Assembly: GCF_019209835.1 (NCBI RefSeq)
Contig: NZ_JAHUTS010000002.1
Span: 62,001 to 126,000, forward strand
Length of the DNA stretch: 64,000 bases
Source of the DNA: Enterovibrio paralichthyis
Lineage (GTDB): Bacteria; Pseudomonadota; Gammaproteobacteria; Enterobacterales; Vibrionaceae
Direction: 5' to 3'
The translations under genes were made by a program, and so were the position numbers. Below the pieces are notes generated by a model, which had not been told where the DNA came from, ran no database searches, and was given only the letters and a program-made list of their open reading frames with translations. Shown here piece after piece: positions 16,568 through 26,193 of this stretch (the first letter of the stretch is position 1; each line of letters begins with the position of its first letter).

Positions 16568-18028
16568 ATGCAGCAAACACGGCTTCCCATCATTTTGGTT
16601 GTTGACGACGAGCCGCTTTCCCTACAGGCGCTAAGACGGACACTGGAAGAGGATTTCACCGTCCTGACAGCGGATAACGTGACAGACGCAGAAAAAGTGC
16701 TGTCCGAAATCCCGGTTCAGGTGGTGCTTTCTGACCAACGTATGCCGGACATGACGGGCATGGACTTTCTTACCCGTGTCCGCAGGCAATGGCCGGAAGT
16801 GATCCGGATTATCATTTCCGCCTATACCGACCCGGCTGATCTCATCAAAGGCATTAACGACGCTGGTATCTATAACTTTGTGCCCAAGCCCTGGCAGCCG
16901 GAACAATTGCTGCTGACGCTGACCAATGCCGCCCAGCTCTATCGCCTGCAAAAAGAAAACAGTGCCTTGAACCTGGAATTGAAACGCACGGTTCCGCAAG
17001 TGGACGAGCAACTTAAACAGAAACGGGAGCAGCTAAAGGCGCGTCACCGTTTCGACAATATTGTCTGCGCACCGGACAGCCCGATGAAAGATATCTGCGA
17101 CACCGTGGCGCGAATTGCTCCGTATGACATTCCGGTGTTAGTGACGGGCGAATCCGGTACCGGTAAAGAGCTGATCACCCGGGCGCTGCATTACAGCAGT
17201 CACCGGGCAGACAAACCCTTTGTGACCGAAAACTGCGGCGCAATGCCGGTTCAGCTTTTAGAGAGTGAGCTGTTTGGTCATACCCGTGGGGCGTTTACCG
17301 GCGCAACAACCGAGCGGATTGGTCTGCTGGAACAGGCAGACGGTGGCACCGTGTTTCTCGATGAAATCGGCGATACCTCGCTGGAGTTCCAGGTCAAGCT
17401 GCTGCGCTTTTTACAAGAAGGCGAAATGCGGCCGCTGGGGAGTAACCGAAGCCGCAAAGTGGATGTCCGGATTATATCGGCGACGAACCGCAATCTGGAA
17501 GAAGAAGTGCGTGCCGGACGATTCCGGGAAGATCTTTTCTACCGTCTCTCGGCCATGCCAATTCATCTTCCCGCGTTGCGAGACAGAGATATGGATATTC
17601 CTTTTATCGCCAACCGGATTTTGCAAAACACCATGCAGGCTTATGACAAGCTGGTGGACGGATTTTCCGAAGAAGCCCTGGTCTGTATGCAGACCTATCA
17701 CTGGCCGGGCAATGTGCGGGAGTTGGAAAACGAAATCCGGCGCATGCTGGTCATGGCAGACACGCCGCAACTCGGCGCAGATTTGCTCTCACCCAAGGTG
17801 CTGAGAGGCGCTTGCGGCGAGTCGGAAGATGATGTGTTGATGGAGCTTGAGGAAGGCAATCTGAAAGATCGCGTCGAAGTACTGGAAGCGCGGATCCTCA
17901 AGGAAACCTTGATTCGTAACCGCTGGAACAAGAGTAAAGCGGCACTGGAACTGGGACTGTCCCGTGTTGGCCTGCGAGCCAAACTGGAACGCTATGGTCT
18001 TGAACAAGACAAGCTGGGAAACGAGTAA
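16568..18028 (+). CDS. hoxA: NtrC-family hydrogenase regulator HoxA/HupR
   Basis: A 486-residue sigma-54-dependent activator: receiver domain (about 1-125, phospho-Asp in VVLSDQRMPDMTG), AAA+ domain (about 170-400; VTGESGTGKELITR Walker A, ELFGHTRGAFTGA loop that contacts sigma-54, GGTVFLDEIGD Walker B), and a Fis-type helix-turn-helix at the end (WNKSKAALELGLSRVGLRAKL). The first in-frame ATG with sense is 16568, after AAGAGGTAACCGCC; an upstream extension would overlap hypB. In Cupriavidus and Rhodobacter this protein activates hydrogenase genes and is switched off by phosphorylation from HoxJ/HupT. It lies between hypB and hypC. Two good sigma-54 promoters nearby are its likely targets. 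Confidence 0.92.
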   Translation: MQQTRLPIILVVDDEPLSLQALRRTLEEDFTVLTADNVTDAEKVLSEIPVQVVLSDQRMPDMTGMDFLTRVRRQWPEVIRIIISAYTDPADLIKGINDAGIYNFVPKPWQPEQLLLTLTNAAQLYRLQKENSALNLELKRTVPQVDEQLKQKREQLKARHRFDNIVCAPDSPMKDICDTVARIAPYDIPVLVTGESGTGKELITRALHYSSHRADKPFVTENCGAMPVQLLESELFGHTRGAFTGATTERIGLLEQADGGTVFLDEIGDTSLEFQVKLLRFLQEGEMRPLGSNRSRKVDVRIISATNRNLEEEVRAGRFREDLFYRLSAMPIHLPALRDRDMDIPFIANRILQNTMQAYDKLVDGFSEEALVCMQTYHWPGNVRELENEIRRMLVMADTPQLGADLLSPKVLRGACGESEDDVLMELEEGNLKDRVEVLEARILKETLIRNRWNKSKAALELGLSRVGLRAKLERYGLEQDKLGNE

Positions 18029-18061
18029 CTTGCCTGTTTCCGGCTGCAAAGGAGAAAGAAT

Positions 18062-18376
18062 ATGTGCCTAGGGATCCCCGGACAGATTACGGCGATTGAA
18101 GACGAAGCCAATGGCATTGCCATTGTGGAAATCTCCGGCGTCCGTCGGCCTGTGAACATTGCCTGTGTCATGGATGGGCGAACGGCGGCGGAGTGTATTG
18201 GCGATTGGGTGTTGGTGCATGTCGGATTTGCCATGAGCCGTATCGATGCCGAAGAAGCGGCAAAGACGCTGGCGCTACTGGTGGAAATTGGCGAATTGCA
18301 GGAAGAGCTTCATGCCATTGAACGTTCTGCCAACGCAGACAATTTGGGAGAGGATGCACATGAAGTACGTCGATGA
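18062..18376 (+). CDS. hypC: Hydrogenase assembly chaperone HypC
   Basis: A 104-residue HypC/HupF family protein starting MCLGIPGQI with the essential N-terminal Cys that binds the Fe(CN)2CO unit with HypD. GVRRPVNIACV and GDWVLVHVGFAMSRID are the usual beta-barrel segments. The C-terminal tail is longer than in many HypC proteins and its last 17 bp overlap hypD. RBS AAAGGAGAAAG. Confidence 0.95.
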   Translation: MCLGIPGQITAIEDEANGIAIVEISGVRRPVNIACVMDGRTAAECIGDWVLVHVGFAMSRIDAEEAAKTLALLVEIGELQEELHAIERSANADNLGEDAHEVRR

Positions 18377-19586
18377 ATTCAGAAATCCTGCCATTGTGAA
18401 CGGCATGCTGGATGCCATACGTGTCCAGCTGAAAAAGATTGAAGCGAAGCGCCAGCCGAAAGGCAAAAAAGGCCAGAAAATGCGGCCACTCCAGCTGATG
18501 GAGTTTTGCGGCGGGCATACCCATACCTTGTTTAAGTACGGGATTGAGAACCTGCTGCCTGACAGTATCGAAATGGTTCATGGCCCCGGTTGTCCGGTTT
18601 GTGTGCTGCCCATGGGGCGCGTTGACGAATGTATTCAGATTGCAGAAAGACCGGAGGTGATTTTTACCACCTTTGGCGATGCGATGCGTGTTCCCGGGAC
18701 AAAAGGCAGTCTGCTGGATGCTAAGGCGCGGGGAAGCGATATCCGTATGGTTTACTCGCCGCTGGACGCATTGGCGCTGGCAAAGAAACATCCGGACAGA
18801 GAGGTGGTTTTCTTTGCGCTGGGTTTTGAAACGACCATGCCGAGTACGGCGCTGACAGTGCTGCAAGCCGCCAAAGAAGGCATCGCTAATTTCTCACTTT
18901 TCTGCAATCACATTACGACCGCGCCGACAATTGAAGCGATTCTGAACGAGCCGGATCTCAAGCTCGACGGCTTTCTCGCGCCGGGACATGTGAGCATGGT
19001 GATTGGCATGGAACCTTTCCAGTTTATTGCCCGGGACTATCAAAAACCTATCGTGATCACCGGTTTCGAACCGCTCGATATCCTGCAATCAATCCTGATG
19101 CTGGTTACCCAGATTGCCGAAGAACGTTGCGAAGTCGAAAACCAATATCGTCGTGTCGTCGAAGATAAGGGGAACGATCCTGGGCTTTCTGCAATGGAAG
19201 AGGTTTATGAAACCTATCCGGTGACGGAACTGCGAGGGTTTGGCGAGATTGGCGATGCGGGCGTCAGGTTGCGTCCTGAATTCGCCCAATGGGACGCCGA
19301 GCGTAAGTTTGCCGTTTCACGTATCGAAACGCACGATCCCGATGCCTGTCAGTGCGGTGAAGTGCTCAAAGGGCTTATTCGTCCTTGGCAATGCGCAATG
19401 TATGGGAAACGCTGTACGCCACAACAACCTCTCGGCGCGTTAATGGTTTCTTCTGAAGGCGCGTGTGCGGCTTATTACAACCATGGTTTCCGTGTGCCTG
19501 AGAAGGGAAAAGGACGAATTGCTGTGCTGGATACGACCCACGAAAGCCACGACGAACAACCGGTAAAACTCGCGCAAAGGAAATAG
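18360..19586 (+). CDS. hypD: Hydrogenase Fe-site assembly protein HypD
   Basis: A 408-residue iron-sulfur protein forming the Fe(CN)2CO assembly scaffold with HypC. MEFCGGHTHTLFKYG contains the Cys for Fe binding, HGPGCPVCVLP the second conserved Cys pair, FFALGFETTMPSTA the third motif and CQCGEVLKGLIRPWQC the 4Fe-4S cluster region near the end. The ATG at 18360 (MKYVDEF) lies inside hypC behind GGGAGAGG. Complete by length. Confidence 0.95.
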   Translation: MKYVDEFRNPAIVNGMLDAIRVQLKKIEAKRQPKGKKGQKMRPLQLMEFCGGHTHTLFKYGIENLLPDSIEMVHGPGCPVCVLPMGRVDECIQIAERPEVIFTTFGDAMRVPGTKGSLLDAKARGSDIRMVYSPLDALALAKKHPDREVVFFALGFETTMPSTALTVLQAAKEGIANFSLFCNHITTAPTIEAILNEPDLKLDGFLAPGHVSMVIGMEPFQFIARDYQKPIVITGFEPLDILQSILMLVTQIAEERCEVENQYRRVVEDKGNDPGLSAMEEVYETYPVTELRGFGEIGDAGVRLRPEFAQWDAERKFAVSRIETHDPDACQCGEVLKGLIRPWQCAMYGKRCTPQQPLGALMVSSEGACAAYYNHGFRVPEKGKGRIAVLDTTHESHDEQPVKLAQRK

Positions 19587-19589
19587 CCG

Positions 19590-20657
19590 ATGATGCATAA
19601 GAAACTGGAACTGCCGGAAGAAACCGACGAAGTGAGGATCACGCTGGCGCATGGGAGCGGCGGGAAAGCGATGCGCGATTTGGTGGAAAACGAGATCTTG
19701 CCGTATTTCACCAATCCACTGCTTTCGCCGCTGGAAGATCAGGCGCGAATTCCGCTTCATTCGTTTGGGCCTTTAGGCGATCGAATGGCAATGACGACAG
19801 ATTCCTTTGTTGTCGATCCACTCTTTTTTCCCGGCGGGGATATTGGTTCGCTCGCGATTAATGGCACGGTCAATGACCTTGTGATGTGCGGCGCCATGCC
19901 ACTTTATATGACTTGCGGCCTGATTATTGAAGAAGGGCTGCCACTTTCAACGCTGAGAGCCGTGCTGGCAAGTATGCAGAAAGCGGCGGACGATGCCGGT
20001 GTGTTTATTGTCTCCGGTGATACCAAGGTGGTGCATAAAGGGGCGGCGGACAAGCTGTTCATTAATACCGCCGGGATTGGTGTTGTCCCTAAGTTTGTTG
20101 ATATCCGTGCGGATGCAGCGCGTGCGGGCGATGTGGTGATTGTCAATGGCTCGGTGGGTGACCATGGTGCCACTGTTATGGCAGCCAGAGGCGATTTGGC
20201 GTTGGATGCCGACCTGCGTTCAGATTGCCGATCGCTCCATCAGGAAGTGAATACCTTGCTGGCAAGCGCCCAGGTTCGTTGCCTGCGCGATGCCTCCCGT
20301 GGCGGTATTGCCACTGTGCTGAATGAGTTTGCCGAAAGCAGCGGTGTGCGGATCGTGCTGGATCAACATGCTGTTCCTGTGCGCGATGAAGTCCGCGGTG
20401 TGTGTGAACTGCTTGGCCTGGATCCGCTTTATCTTGCCAATGAAGGCAAGTTTGTTGCCATTGTGCCTGCGGATCAGGCGGAAGAAGCGGTGAAAGCCCT
20501 GCGTAAACACCCGGGAGCCGAGCAGGCCGCCATTATTGGCCGCGTCGAAACGGTTTCTGAATCCCGCCCTTATGCAGGGGTGTCGATGCAAACCACGTTT
20601 GGTAGCGAACGGATGATAGACATGCTGGCAGGGGATCAACTGCCGCGTATCTGCTGA
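19590..20657 (+). CDS. hypE: Hydrogenase cyanide-ligand synthesis protein HypE
   Basis: A 355-residue PurM/ThiL-like ATPase that dehydrates the thiocarboxamide made by HypF to thiocyanate for the CN ligands of the Fe site. LAHGSGGKAMRDLV is the nucleotide loop, TTDSFVVDPLFFPGGDIG the ATP-Mg site, GDTKVVHKG follows, and the protein ends in PRIC, the essential C-terminal Cys that accepts the carbamoyl group. RBS AAAGGAAATAG; the hypD stop is 3 bp upstream. Confidence 0.96.
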   Translation: MMHKKLELPEETDEVRITLAHGSGGKAMRDLVENEILPYFTNPLLSPLEDQARIPLHSFGPLGDRMAMTTDSFVVDPLFFPGGDIGSLAINGTVNDLVMCGAMPLYMTCGLIIEEGLPLSTLRAVLASMQKAADDAGVFIVSGDTKVVHKGAADKLFINTAGIGVVPKFVDIRADAARAGDVVIVNGSVGDHGATVMAARGDLALDADLRSDCRSLHQEVNTLLASAQVRCLRDASRGGIATVLNEFAESSGVRIVLDQHAVPVRDEVRGVCELLGLDPLYLANEGKFVAIVPADQAEEAVKALRKHPGAEQAAIIGRVETVSESRPYAGVSMQTTFGSERMIDMLAGDQLPRIC

Positions 20658-20711
20658 AAATTTTTGTTGAACAAACACAGCCCAGTGCTGGTTGAAATAG
20701 GAAGGTTCAAA

Positions 20712-21308
20712 ATGAAGCGTAATGGAATTCAACTTGCAGCGTTTTCAGTTGCCACTCTGCCGCTTGCCGCGGTAGCTCATTCCGGTGATCCACTGCACAG
20801 TGGGTTTTGGTCCGGTTTTAGTCATCCCTTTACCGGAGCCGACCACATCATGGCCATGTTGGCCGTTGGCATGTGGGCAGTGTTACTCAAAAATTCAGGG
20901 GTAAAAAATGCCACCCGCTTTGTGCCCATTTCATTTCTTGCTGCGATGCTGGTGGGTGCAATCCTGACCGTTTCAGGTGTTGTTGTGCCGCTGGTGGAAA
21001 CGGGCATCGCGCTGTCTGTCATGCTGTTCGGTTTGCTGCTGGTGGGTGGTATACGTCTACCACTTAACGTGACATTGTCACTTGTTGCGTTCTTTGCCTT
21101 GTTCCACGGTATGGCGCACGGCGCTGAAATGCCAACGACTGCGGCAACAATCAGCTATTTTGCAGGTTTTATCGCTGCCAGTTCTGCACTTCTGGCAATG
21201 GGCTCTGCGGCGGCCAAACTGGCAACACAAACCGCATTTTCACGCTATGCCATGTCACTTTCCGGCGGTGTGTTCGCTTTGGGTGGCATCTACCAATTGG
21301 TGATGTAG
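20712..21308 (+). CDS. hupE: HupE/UreJ-type nickel transporter
   Basis: A 198-residue membrane protein with an N-terminal signal-like segment (FSVATLPLAAVAHSG) and about six helices. The metal motif HPFTGADHIMAMLAVG and a second one, FHGMAHGAE, are diagnostic for HupE/UreJ. It is likely to import nickel for hydrogenase maturation. ATG at 20712 follows AGGAAGG. Set between hypE and hypF in the same direction. A matS palindrome lies within its coding sequence. Confidence 0.9.
   Translation: MKRNGIQLAAFSVATLPLAAVAHSGDPLHSGFWSGFSHPFTGADHIMAMLAVGMWAVLLKNSGVKNATRFVPISFLAAMLVGAILTVSGVVVPLVETGIALSVMLFGLLLVGGIRLPLNVTLSLVAFFALFHGMAHGAEMPTTAATISYFAGFIAASSALLAMGSAAAKLATQTAFSRYAMSLSGGVFALGGIYQLVM
21069..21081. 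promoter_or_regulatory. matS site in hupE
   Basis: GTGACATTGTCAC is a perfect match to GTGACRNYGTCAC. Confidence 0.85.
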
Positions 21309-21318
21309 GGCGGCTGCC

Positions 21319-23679
21319 ATGCAGGTTCAGCGATTGCGTATCCGGGGTGTTGTTCAGGGGGTGGGTTTCAGACCCGCCGTCTGGCATATCGCCCAGTCAC
21401 TGTCACTGAAAGGCAGTGTACTGAACGATGGTGAAGGCGTGGTGGTCGATCTCTGGTGTTCACAGAAAGAAGCCAGTGATTTTATCGACCGGTTAATCGC
21501 TGAATGCCCGCCATTGGCGTCGATTGAATCAGTGGAAAGTGCGCAATGGAAGACCAGCGAATCCGTGCTGCCACCGGACGGTTTCACCATTGCAGAAAGC
21601 CATGAGTCGGCGCAGATCAATGCTGGGATTCCGGTGGATGCCTGCATTTGTAAAGCGTGTGCCGATGAAACGCTGGATCCGCAAAGCCGTCGTTACCGCT
21701 ATCCGTTTACCAACTGCACCCATTGTGGGCCAAGGCTTTCCATCATCAAGGCATTGCCCTATGACAGGCCAAAAACCAGCATGGCGGCATTTCCTTTGTG
21801 TGCAGCATGCGAGAGTGAATACCGCAATCCAGCAGATCGCCGCTTTCACGCGCAGCCTGTCGCTTGTCCTGATTGTGGCCCTTCGGTCTGGCTGACCGAC
21901 ACATCCGGTCAACGGCTAGAGATTGACTCGGTTGATGCTATTGATGCCGCTTCAACGTTGATTGGCAGGGGAGAGATTCTGGCGGTGAAAGGGCTGGGCG
22001 GCTTTCATTTGGTGTGTGATGCCACCAATGAAGAGGCCGTAACCCAACTTCGCCTGCGTAAAAGAAGACCCGCTAAACCTTTCGCTGTCATGATGCCGGA
22101 TTTGGAAATGGCGGAACTTTACTGTGCCTTGAATGACGCAGGCAGGGAAGCCATTCAAAGTGCAGCGTCACCTGTTGTGATTGCCCCTCGAAATGAGGTG
22201 ACAACGTCACATAAAAACATCGCAAACAGCATTGCCCCCGGGCTGGATGAACTCGGCATCATGCTACCAGCCACGCCGCTGCATTTGTTGCTGTGCCGTG
22301 ATGCAGGCATTCCCCTGGTCATGACCTCCGCCAATCTCAGTGGCAACCCTCAATGCATCGACAACGATGAAGCCTTGGCTGATCTGGCCGATATTGCCGA
22401 TTTTTTCCTGCTGCATGATCGCGATATTGTGGTGCGTGTTGACGACTCTGTACTGCGGCAAACCGCATCAGGGATGCAGACTATTCGCAGGGCGAGGGGC
22501 TTTGCGCCTAGTCCTCTGAAGCTTCCTGCTGGCTTTGGAGAGTCAGAAAAAGTGCTGGCGCTCGGCGGCGAAGTCAAAAACGCTTTTTGTTTGCTTTCTT
22601 CCCATGGTGCGGTGCTGGGGCAATATGTCGGTGACCTTGAATCTGCCCGGGTTTGGGACGACTTCAACCGCCTCTTGTCTCATTATCAAAGGCTCTACCG
22701 CTTCGAACCCCAGAAGGTGGCCGTGGACGCGCATCCCGAATACATTGCGTCGAAATATGGTCGCGCCGCGTTTTTGCCTGAACAACGGGTTGAAGTCCAA
22801 CATCATCATGCCCATGTTGCTGCCTGCATGGGCGACAACGGACTGGCGTTGGATTCCGCGCCCGTCATCGGCGTGGTATTTGATGGGCTTGGATTCGGCG
22901 AAGACGGCACACTGTGGGGCGGTGAATTTTTGCTGGCAGACTACCGCCACTTTTCCCGTATCGCCCATTTGAAACCCGCCGCGTTACCCGGTGGTGCAAC
23001 CGCCATTAAACAGCCCTGGCGTAACCTTGTCGCAAGGTTTGGCGAGTCAGGCTCAAGGGAAGCGTTTCTCGCAGAAAGACTTCAGGCGCAGGGCATCGAA
23101 TTGTCTGCCATCAACACAGTGAAACAGATGGTAGAAAAGGGGTTTAATGCACCCATTTCGTCTTCCGCAGGTCGTCTGTTTGACGCGGTTTCTGCTGCGC
23201 TTGATGTCTGTACCGATACTCAAACTTACGAAGGCCAGGCGGCAATCGAACTGGAAGCGCTGGCACATCAACGTCAGGACGCTTTTGCCTATCCGTTTGG
23301 GATTCTTGAAGGCAATCTGCCCGTCCTTGACCCAAACCCAATGTGGCAAGCGCTGTGCGAAGACCTGGAAAGCGGCGTTGAAGCATCAGTCATATCACGC
23401 CGTTTTCACCTGGGACTGGCGCAAGCGGTGGTGAACATGGTTCAACACTTGAGCCTGTCACTGGGCACAACCCATAAAATTGCTTTAAGCGGCGGTGTTT
23501 TCCAGAACAAGCTGTTACTTGAACAAACTGTAGAACGCCTGCAAAAGCGGGGTTTCGAGGTGCTAATCCATCGTCAGGTGCCTGCCAACGATGGTGGTCT
23601 CGCATTCGGGCAAGCACTGATAGCTGCTGCACTTTCTTTGCATCAACACACCCAGTCGGTGGGCTTGAGCCATAATTAA
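21319..23679 (+). CDS. hypF: Carbamoyltransferase HypF
   Basis: A 786-residue multidomain enzyme converting carbamoyl phosphate into the CN precursor bound to HypE. Order: acylphosphatase domain (RIRGVVQGVGFRPAVW), two zinc-finger motifs (CICKACADETLDPQSRR and CAACESEYRNPADRRFH), YrdC-like domain (ILAVKGLGGFHLVCDA; LRLRKRRPAKPFAVM), and Kae1-like domain with VQHHHAHVAACMGD metal ligands and ALSGGVFQNKLL. Full length. It begins 10 bp after hupE. A matS site lies inside it. Confidence 0.96.
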   Translation: MQVQRLRIRGVVQGVGFRPAVWHIAQSLSLKGSVLNDGEGVVVDLWCSQKEASDFIDRLIAECPPLASIESVESAQWKTSESVLPPDGFTIAESHESAQINAGIPVDACICKACADETLDPQSRRYRYPFTNCTHCGPRLSIIKALPYDRPKTSMAAFPLCAACESEYRNPADRRFHAQPVACPDCGPSVWLTDTSGQRLEIDSVDAIDAASTLIGRGEILAVKGLGGFHLVCDATNEEAVTQLRLRKRRPAKPFAVMMPDLEMAELYCALNDAGREAIQSAASPVVIAPRNEVTTSHKNIANSIAPGLDELGIMLPATPLHLLLCRDAGIPLVMTSANLSGNPQCIDNDEALADLADIADFFLLHDRDIVVRVDDSVLRQTASGMQTIRRARGFAPSPLKLPAGFGESEKVLALGGEVKNAFCLLSSHGAVLGQYVGDLESARVWDDFNRLLSHYQRLYRFEPQKVAVDAHPEYIASKYGRAAFLPEQRVEVQHHHAHVAACMGDNGLALDSAPVIGVVFDGLGFGEDGTLWGGEFLLADYRHFSRIAHLKPAALPGGATAIKQPWRNLVARFGESGSREAFLAERLQAQGIELSAINTVKQMVEKGFNAPISSSAGRLFDAVSAALDVCTDTQTYEGQAAIELEALAHQRQDAFAYPFGILEGNLPVLDPNPMWQALCEDLESGVEASVISRRFHLGLAQAVVNMVQHLSLSLGTTHKIALSGGVFQNKLLLEQTVERLQKRGFEVLIHRQVPANDGGLAFGQALIAAALSLHQHTQSVGLSHN
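22198..22210. promoter_or_regulatory. matS site in hypF
   Basis: GTGACAACGTCAC is a perfect match to GTGACRNYGTCAC. Confidence 0.85.
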
Positions 23680-23707
23680 TCAAGACTTTTTAACCGGGAA
23701 GGCTGTG

Positions 23708-24661
23708 ATGGCGACAGAAAGGATGACCTTACTTTGGTTTCAAACCGGCAGCTGTGGTGGCGATACCATGTCGATCCTGAGTGCTGACCGTCCATCATTT
23801 ACCGACCTCTTTAATGACTATCCGCTGGAGTTGCTCTGGCAGCCTTCTTTGTCCATTGAAAGTGTCACCAGTCTGAATGACATCATGGACAGGATCCTTG
23901 ATGGCTCCCAGCGCCTCGACATTTTGTGCATTGAGGGCAGCATTATCACCGGCCCCAATGGCACGGGAATGTACGACGCTTTTCGCAAAACAGCCAAGAA
24001 AGAGTGGGTAGAGCGATTGGCGCAGAAGGCGCGTTATGTGGTGGCAATGGGCACCTGCGCGGCATTTGGTGGTGTACATGCTGCGCCGCCAAACCCGACT
24101 GACTGTATCGGTCTACAAATGGACAAAGATACGCCCGGTGGCTTGTTTGCGCCGGATTGGCGAAGCGGTGCAGGGTATCCGGTCATCAATATCGCGGGGT
24201 GTCCTGTGCACCCCAATACCATGACCAAAACGCTGGCAATGATCGCCAGTGGCATCATTTTGCAGTTGGATGAGCTGAACCGGCCACGCGAATTCTTCAG
24301 CACCCTGGTGCATCAGGGTTGTACCCGCAATGAATATCACGAATACGACGTGGAAGAGTCCGAGTTTGGCACTAACGGTTGCATGTTCTTTAACCTAGGC
24401 TGCAAAGGCCCCTATACGCAGGCGACCTGCAATACCGATTTGTGGAACGGACGCAGCAGTAAGACCCGCGCCGGTGTGCCATGTTTTGGCTGTACTTCGC
24501 CGCAGTTTCCCGAAGATGAAGGGCTTTTCAGAACAGAAAAGCTGGGGCCGATCCCCTCGAAATTGCCCGTAGGTGTCGAACGTGCCAATTACATTGCCTA
24601 CAAAAACCTCGCTAAAGCCGCTGCACCGGATCGGGTCAAGAAACGCAAAATGGAGCCTTAA
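23708..24661 (+). CDS. Group-2-like [NiFe] hydrogenase small subunit
   Basis: A 317-residue small subunit without a Tat signal, hence cytoplasmic, resembling HupU/HoxB sensors and cyanobacterial-type HupS. The proximal-cluster motif, normally CxxC, reads GSCGGDTMS: Cys16 is kept but the second Cys is Asp19 (codon at 23762). The other proximal ligands remain in GTCAAFGGV and AGCPVHP. Medial and distal ligands are in HQGCTRNEY, GCMFFNLGCKGP and PCFGCTSPQFP. A Cys-to-Asp ligand is known from actinobacterial-type group 1h enzymes, and Asn from cyanobacterial HupS. ATG at 23708 is preferred over GTG at 23705. The large subunit overlaps by one base. Sensor versus uptake role is undecided. Confidence 0.88.
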   Translation: MATERMTLLWFQTGSCGGDTMSILSADRPSFTDLFNDYPLELLWQPSLSIESVTSLNDIMDRILDGSQRLDILCIEGSIITGPNGTGMYDAFRKTAKKEWVERLAQKARYVVAMGTCAAFGGVHAAPPNPTDCIGLQMDKDTPGGLFAPDWRSGAGYPVINIAGCPVHPNTMTKTLAMIASGIILQLDELNRPREFFSTLVHQGCTRNEYHEYDVEESEFGTNGCMFFNLGCKGPYTQATCNTDLWNGRSSKTRAGVPCFGCTSPQFPEDEGLFRTEKLGPIPSKLPVGVERANYIAYKNLAKAAAPDRVKKRKMEP

Positions 24662-26181
24662 TGGTTAAGAAAACGCTGAATATTGACCTGAACCGAGTTG
24701 AAGGCGATCTGGAATTCGAGCTGGATATTGAAGACGGCATTGTGGTGGATGCCCGATGTATCGGCGTGATGTACCGGGGTTTTGAGCAAATTATGATTGG
24801 CCGGATGCCAAGGGATGCGGCAGTGATAACTCCCCGTGTTTGCGGCATTTGTGGTACTGCGCATCTTTATGCCGCCACACTGGCTTTGGAACAAATCTGG
24901 GGGATCAGGCCACCGCCCAACGCCACCTATATTCGCAACCTTTGTCTGCTCACGGAAAGTATTCAGAACGATATTCGCCAGAGTTTCTTGATGTTTCTGG
25001 TCGATTTTTGCCATCAGGCGTATCGCGATCATCCTCTGTACAACCACATCATGGCGGGATTTGAACCCTTCAAAGGGCGGCACCACCTCGGAGCACTGGA
25101 ACAATCCCGTGATGCTGTGGGAATCATCGCCTTATTCGGCGGGCAATGGCCGCATTCTTCCTACATGTTGCCCGGCGGTGTCGTCAGCAAACCCACACAC
25201 AGGAAGCTGATTGAAGCGACTAACATTATTACCGGATTAACCCGCTGGTATGAAAACGCGGTGATTGGGGATTCGCTGGAAAACTGGCTCGATCTCAATA
25301 GCCGCGATGCCTTCTTTAACTGGATGGAGAAAGACCAGAAGCGGGCAGACAGTGCGCTGGGCATTTTCACCCGTTTTTCCCGTGATATCGGACTCCACGA
25401 AATTGGCTTTGGCAGTGAAAACTTGATCAGCTATGGCGTAATGTCCGACTCGCTAAACGGCGGCGAATATGCCATGCCACCCGGCGTTTATGACGCTGGA
25501 AACAAGACAATCAGCCCACTGGATCAGTCCCTGATCACTGAACACGTCCGCTATTCCTGGTTCCGCCAATATCCTGGTGGAAGGCACCCATTCAAAGGTG
25601 AAACCATTCCTGACTATCAGACTGAGTCTGACCGTTATACCTGGGCCAAAGCACCGAGGTATGACGGAAAAGTGATGCAAACCGGGCCATTGGCAGAGCT
25701 GGTAATTGGTGCTGATCCGCTGATCACAGACTTTCACCAACGCGAAGGGGCATCAACCTGGTTAAGGCAGTTTTCACGGTTACGCCGGATCGGACACAGC
25801 CTTGTTCAAATGAAGCAACTGGTCAAAACGCTGTCAGCAGATATCGACGGCGAGTTCTTCCTGCCACCCAAACCAGAGGATGAAGTCGATGGAAAAGGTT
25901 TCGGCATGATTCAGGCGGCGCGGGGTGGGCTCGGCCATTGGGTGAGTGTGAAAGATGGGGTAGTTGAGAGCTACCAGATCATTACCCCTACAGCCTGGAA
26001 TGCATCGCCGCGGGACGCAGACGGAAATCATGGTCACTGGGAGCAAAGTGTCATTGGCCTTAAAGTGGACGACTTGGAAAACCCGTTGACCATCAGCCAT
26101 GTAATCCGCTCCCACGACCCTTGTCTGGTATGTACCGTTCATATGTTGCCGACCGGAAAATCGGTGCGGTTCGGGCTATAG
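24661..26181 (+). CDS. Group-2-like [NiFe] hydrogenase large subunit
   Basis: A 506-residue Ni-Fe subunit resembling HupV/HoxC. N-terminal ligands are in RVCGICGTAH (C61, C64) and C-terminal ones in DPCLVCTVH (C488, C491). Typical regulatory HupV/HoxC proteins end at that His and need no protease. This one has 12 more residues (MLPTGKSVRFGL), and a HyaD-type endopeptidase gene follows 12 bp later, so it is probably processed like a catalytic enzyme. The genes after it encode histidine kinases, as in H2-sensing systems. It could therefore be a processed H2 sensor or a cytoplasmic uptake enzyme. Confidence 0.9.
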   Translation: MVKKTLNIDLNRVEGDLEFELDIEDGIVVDARCIGVMYRGFEQIMIGRMPRDAAVITPRVCGICGTAHLYAATLALEQIWGIRPPPNATYIRNLCLLTESIQNDIRQSFLMFLVDFCHQAYRDHPLYNHIMAGFEPFKGRHHLGALEQSRDAVGIIALFGGQWPHSSYMLPGGVVSKPTHRKLIEATNIITGLTRWYENAVIGDSLENWLDLNSRDAFFNWMEKDQKRADSALGIFTRFSRDIGLHEIGFGSENLISYGVMSDSLNGGEYAMPPGVYDAGNKTISPLDQSLITEHVRYSWFRQYPGGRHPFKGETIPDYQTESDRYTWAKAPRYDGKVMQTGPLAELVIGADPLITDFHQREGASTWLRQFSRLRRIGHSLVQMKQLVKTLSADIDGEFFLPPKPEDEVDGKGFGMIQAARGGLGHWVSVKDGVVESYQIITPTAWNASPRDADGNHGHWEQSVIGLKVDDLENPLTISHVIRSHDPCLVCTVHMLPTGKSVRFGL

Positions 26182-26193
26182 CGGGAAAGGGAT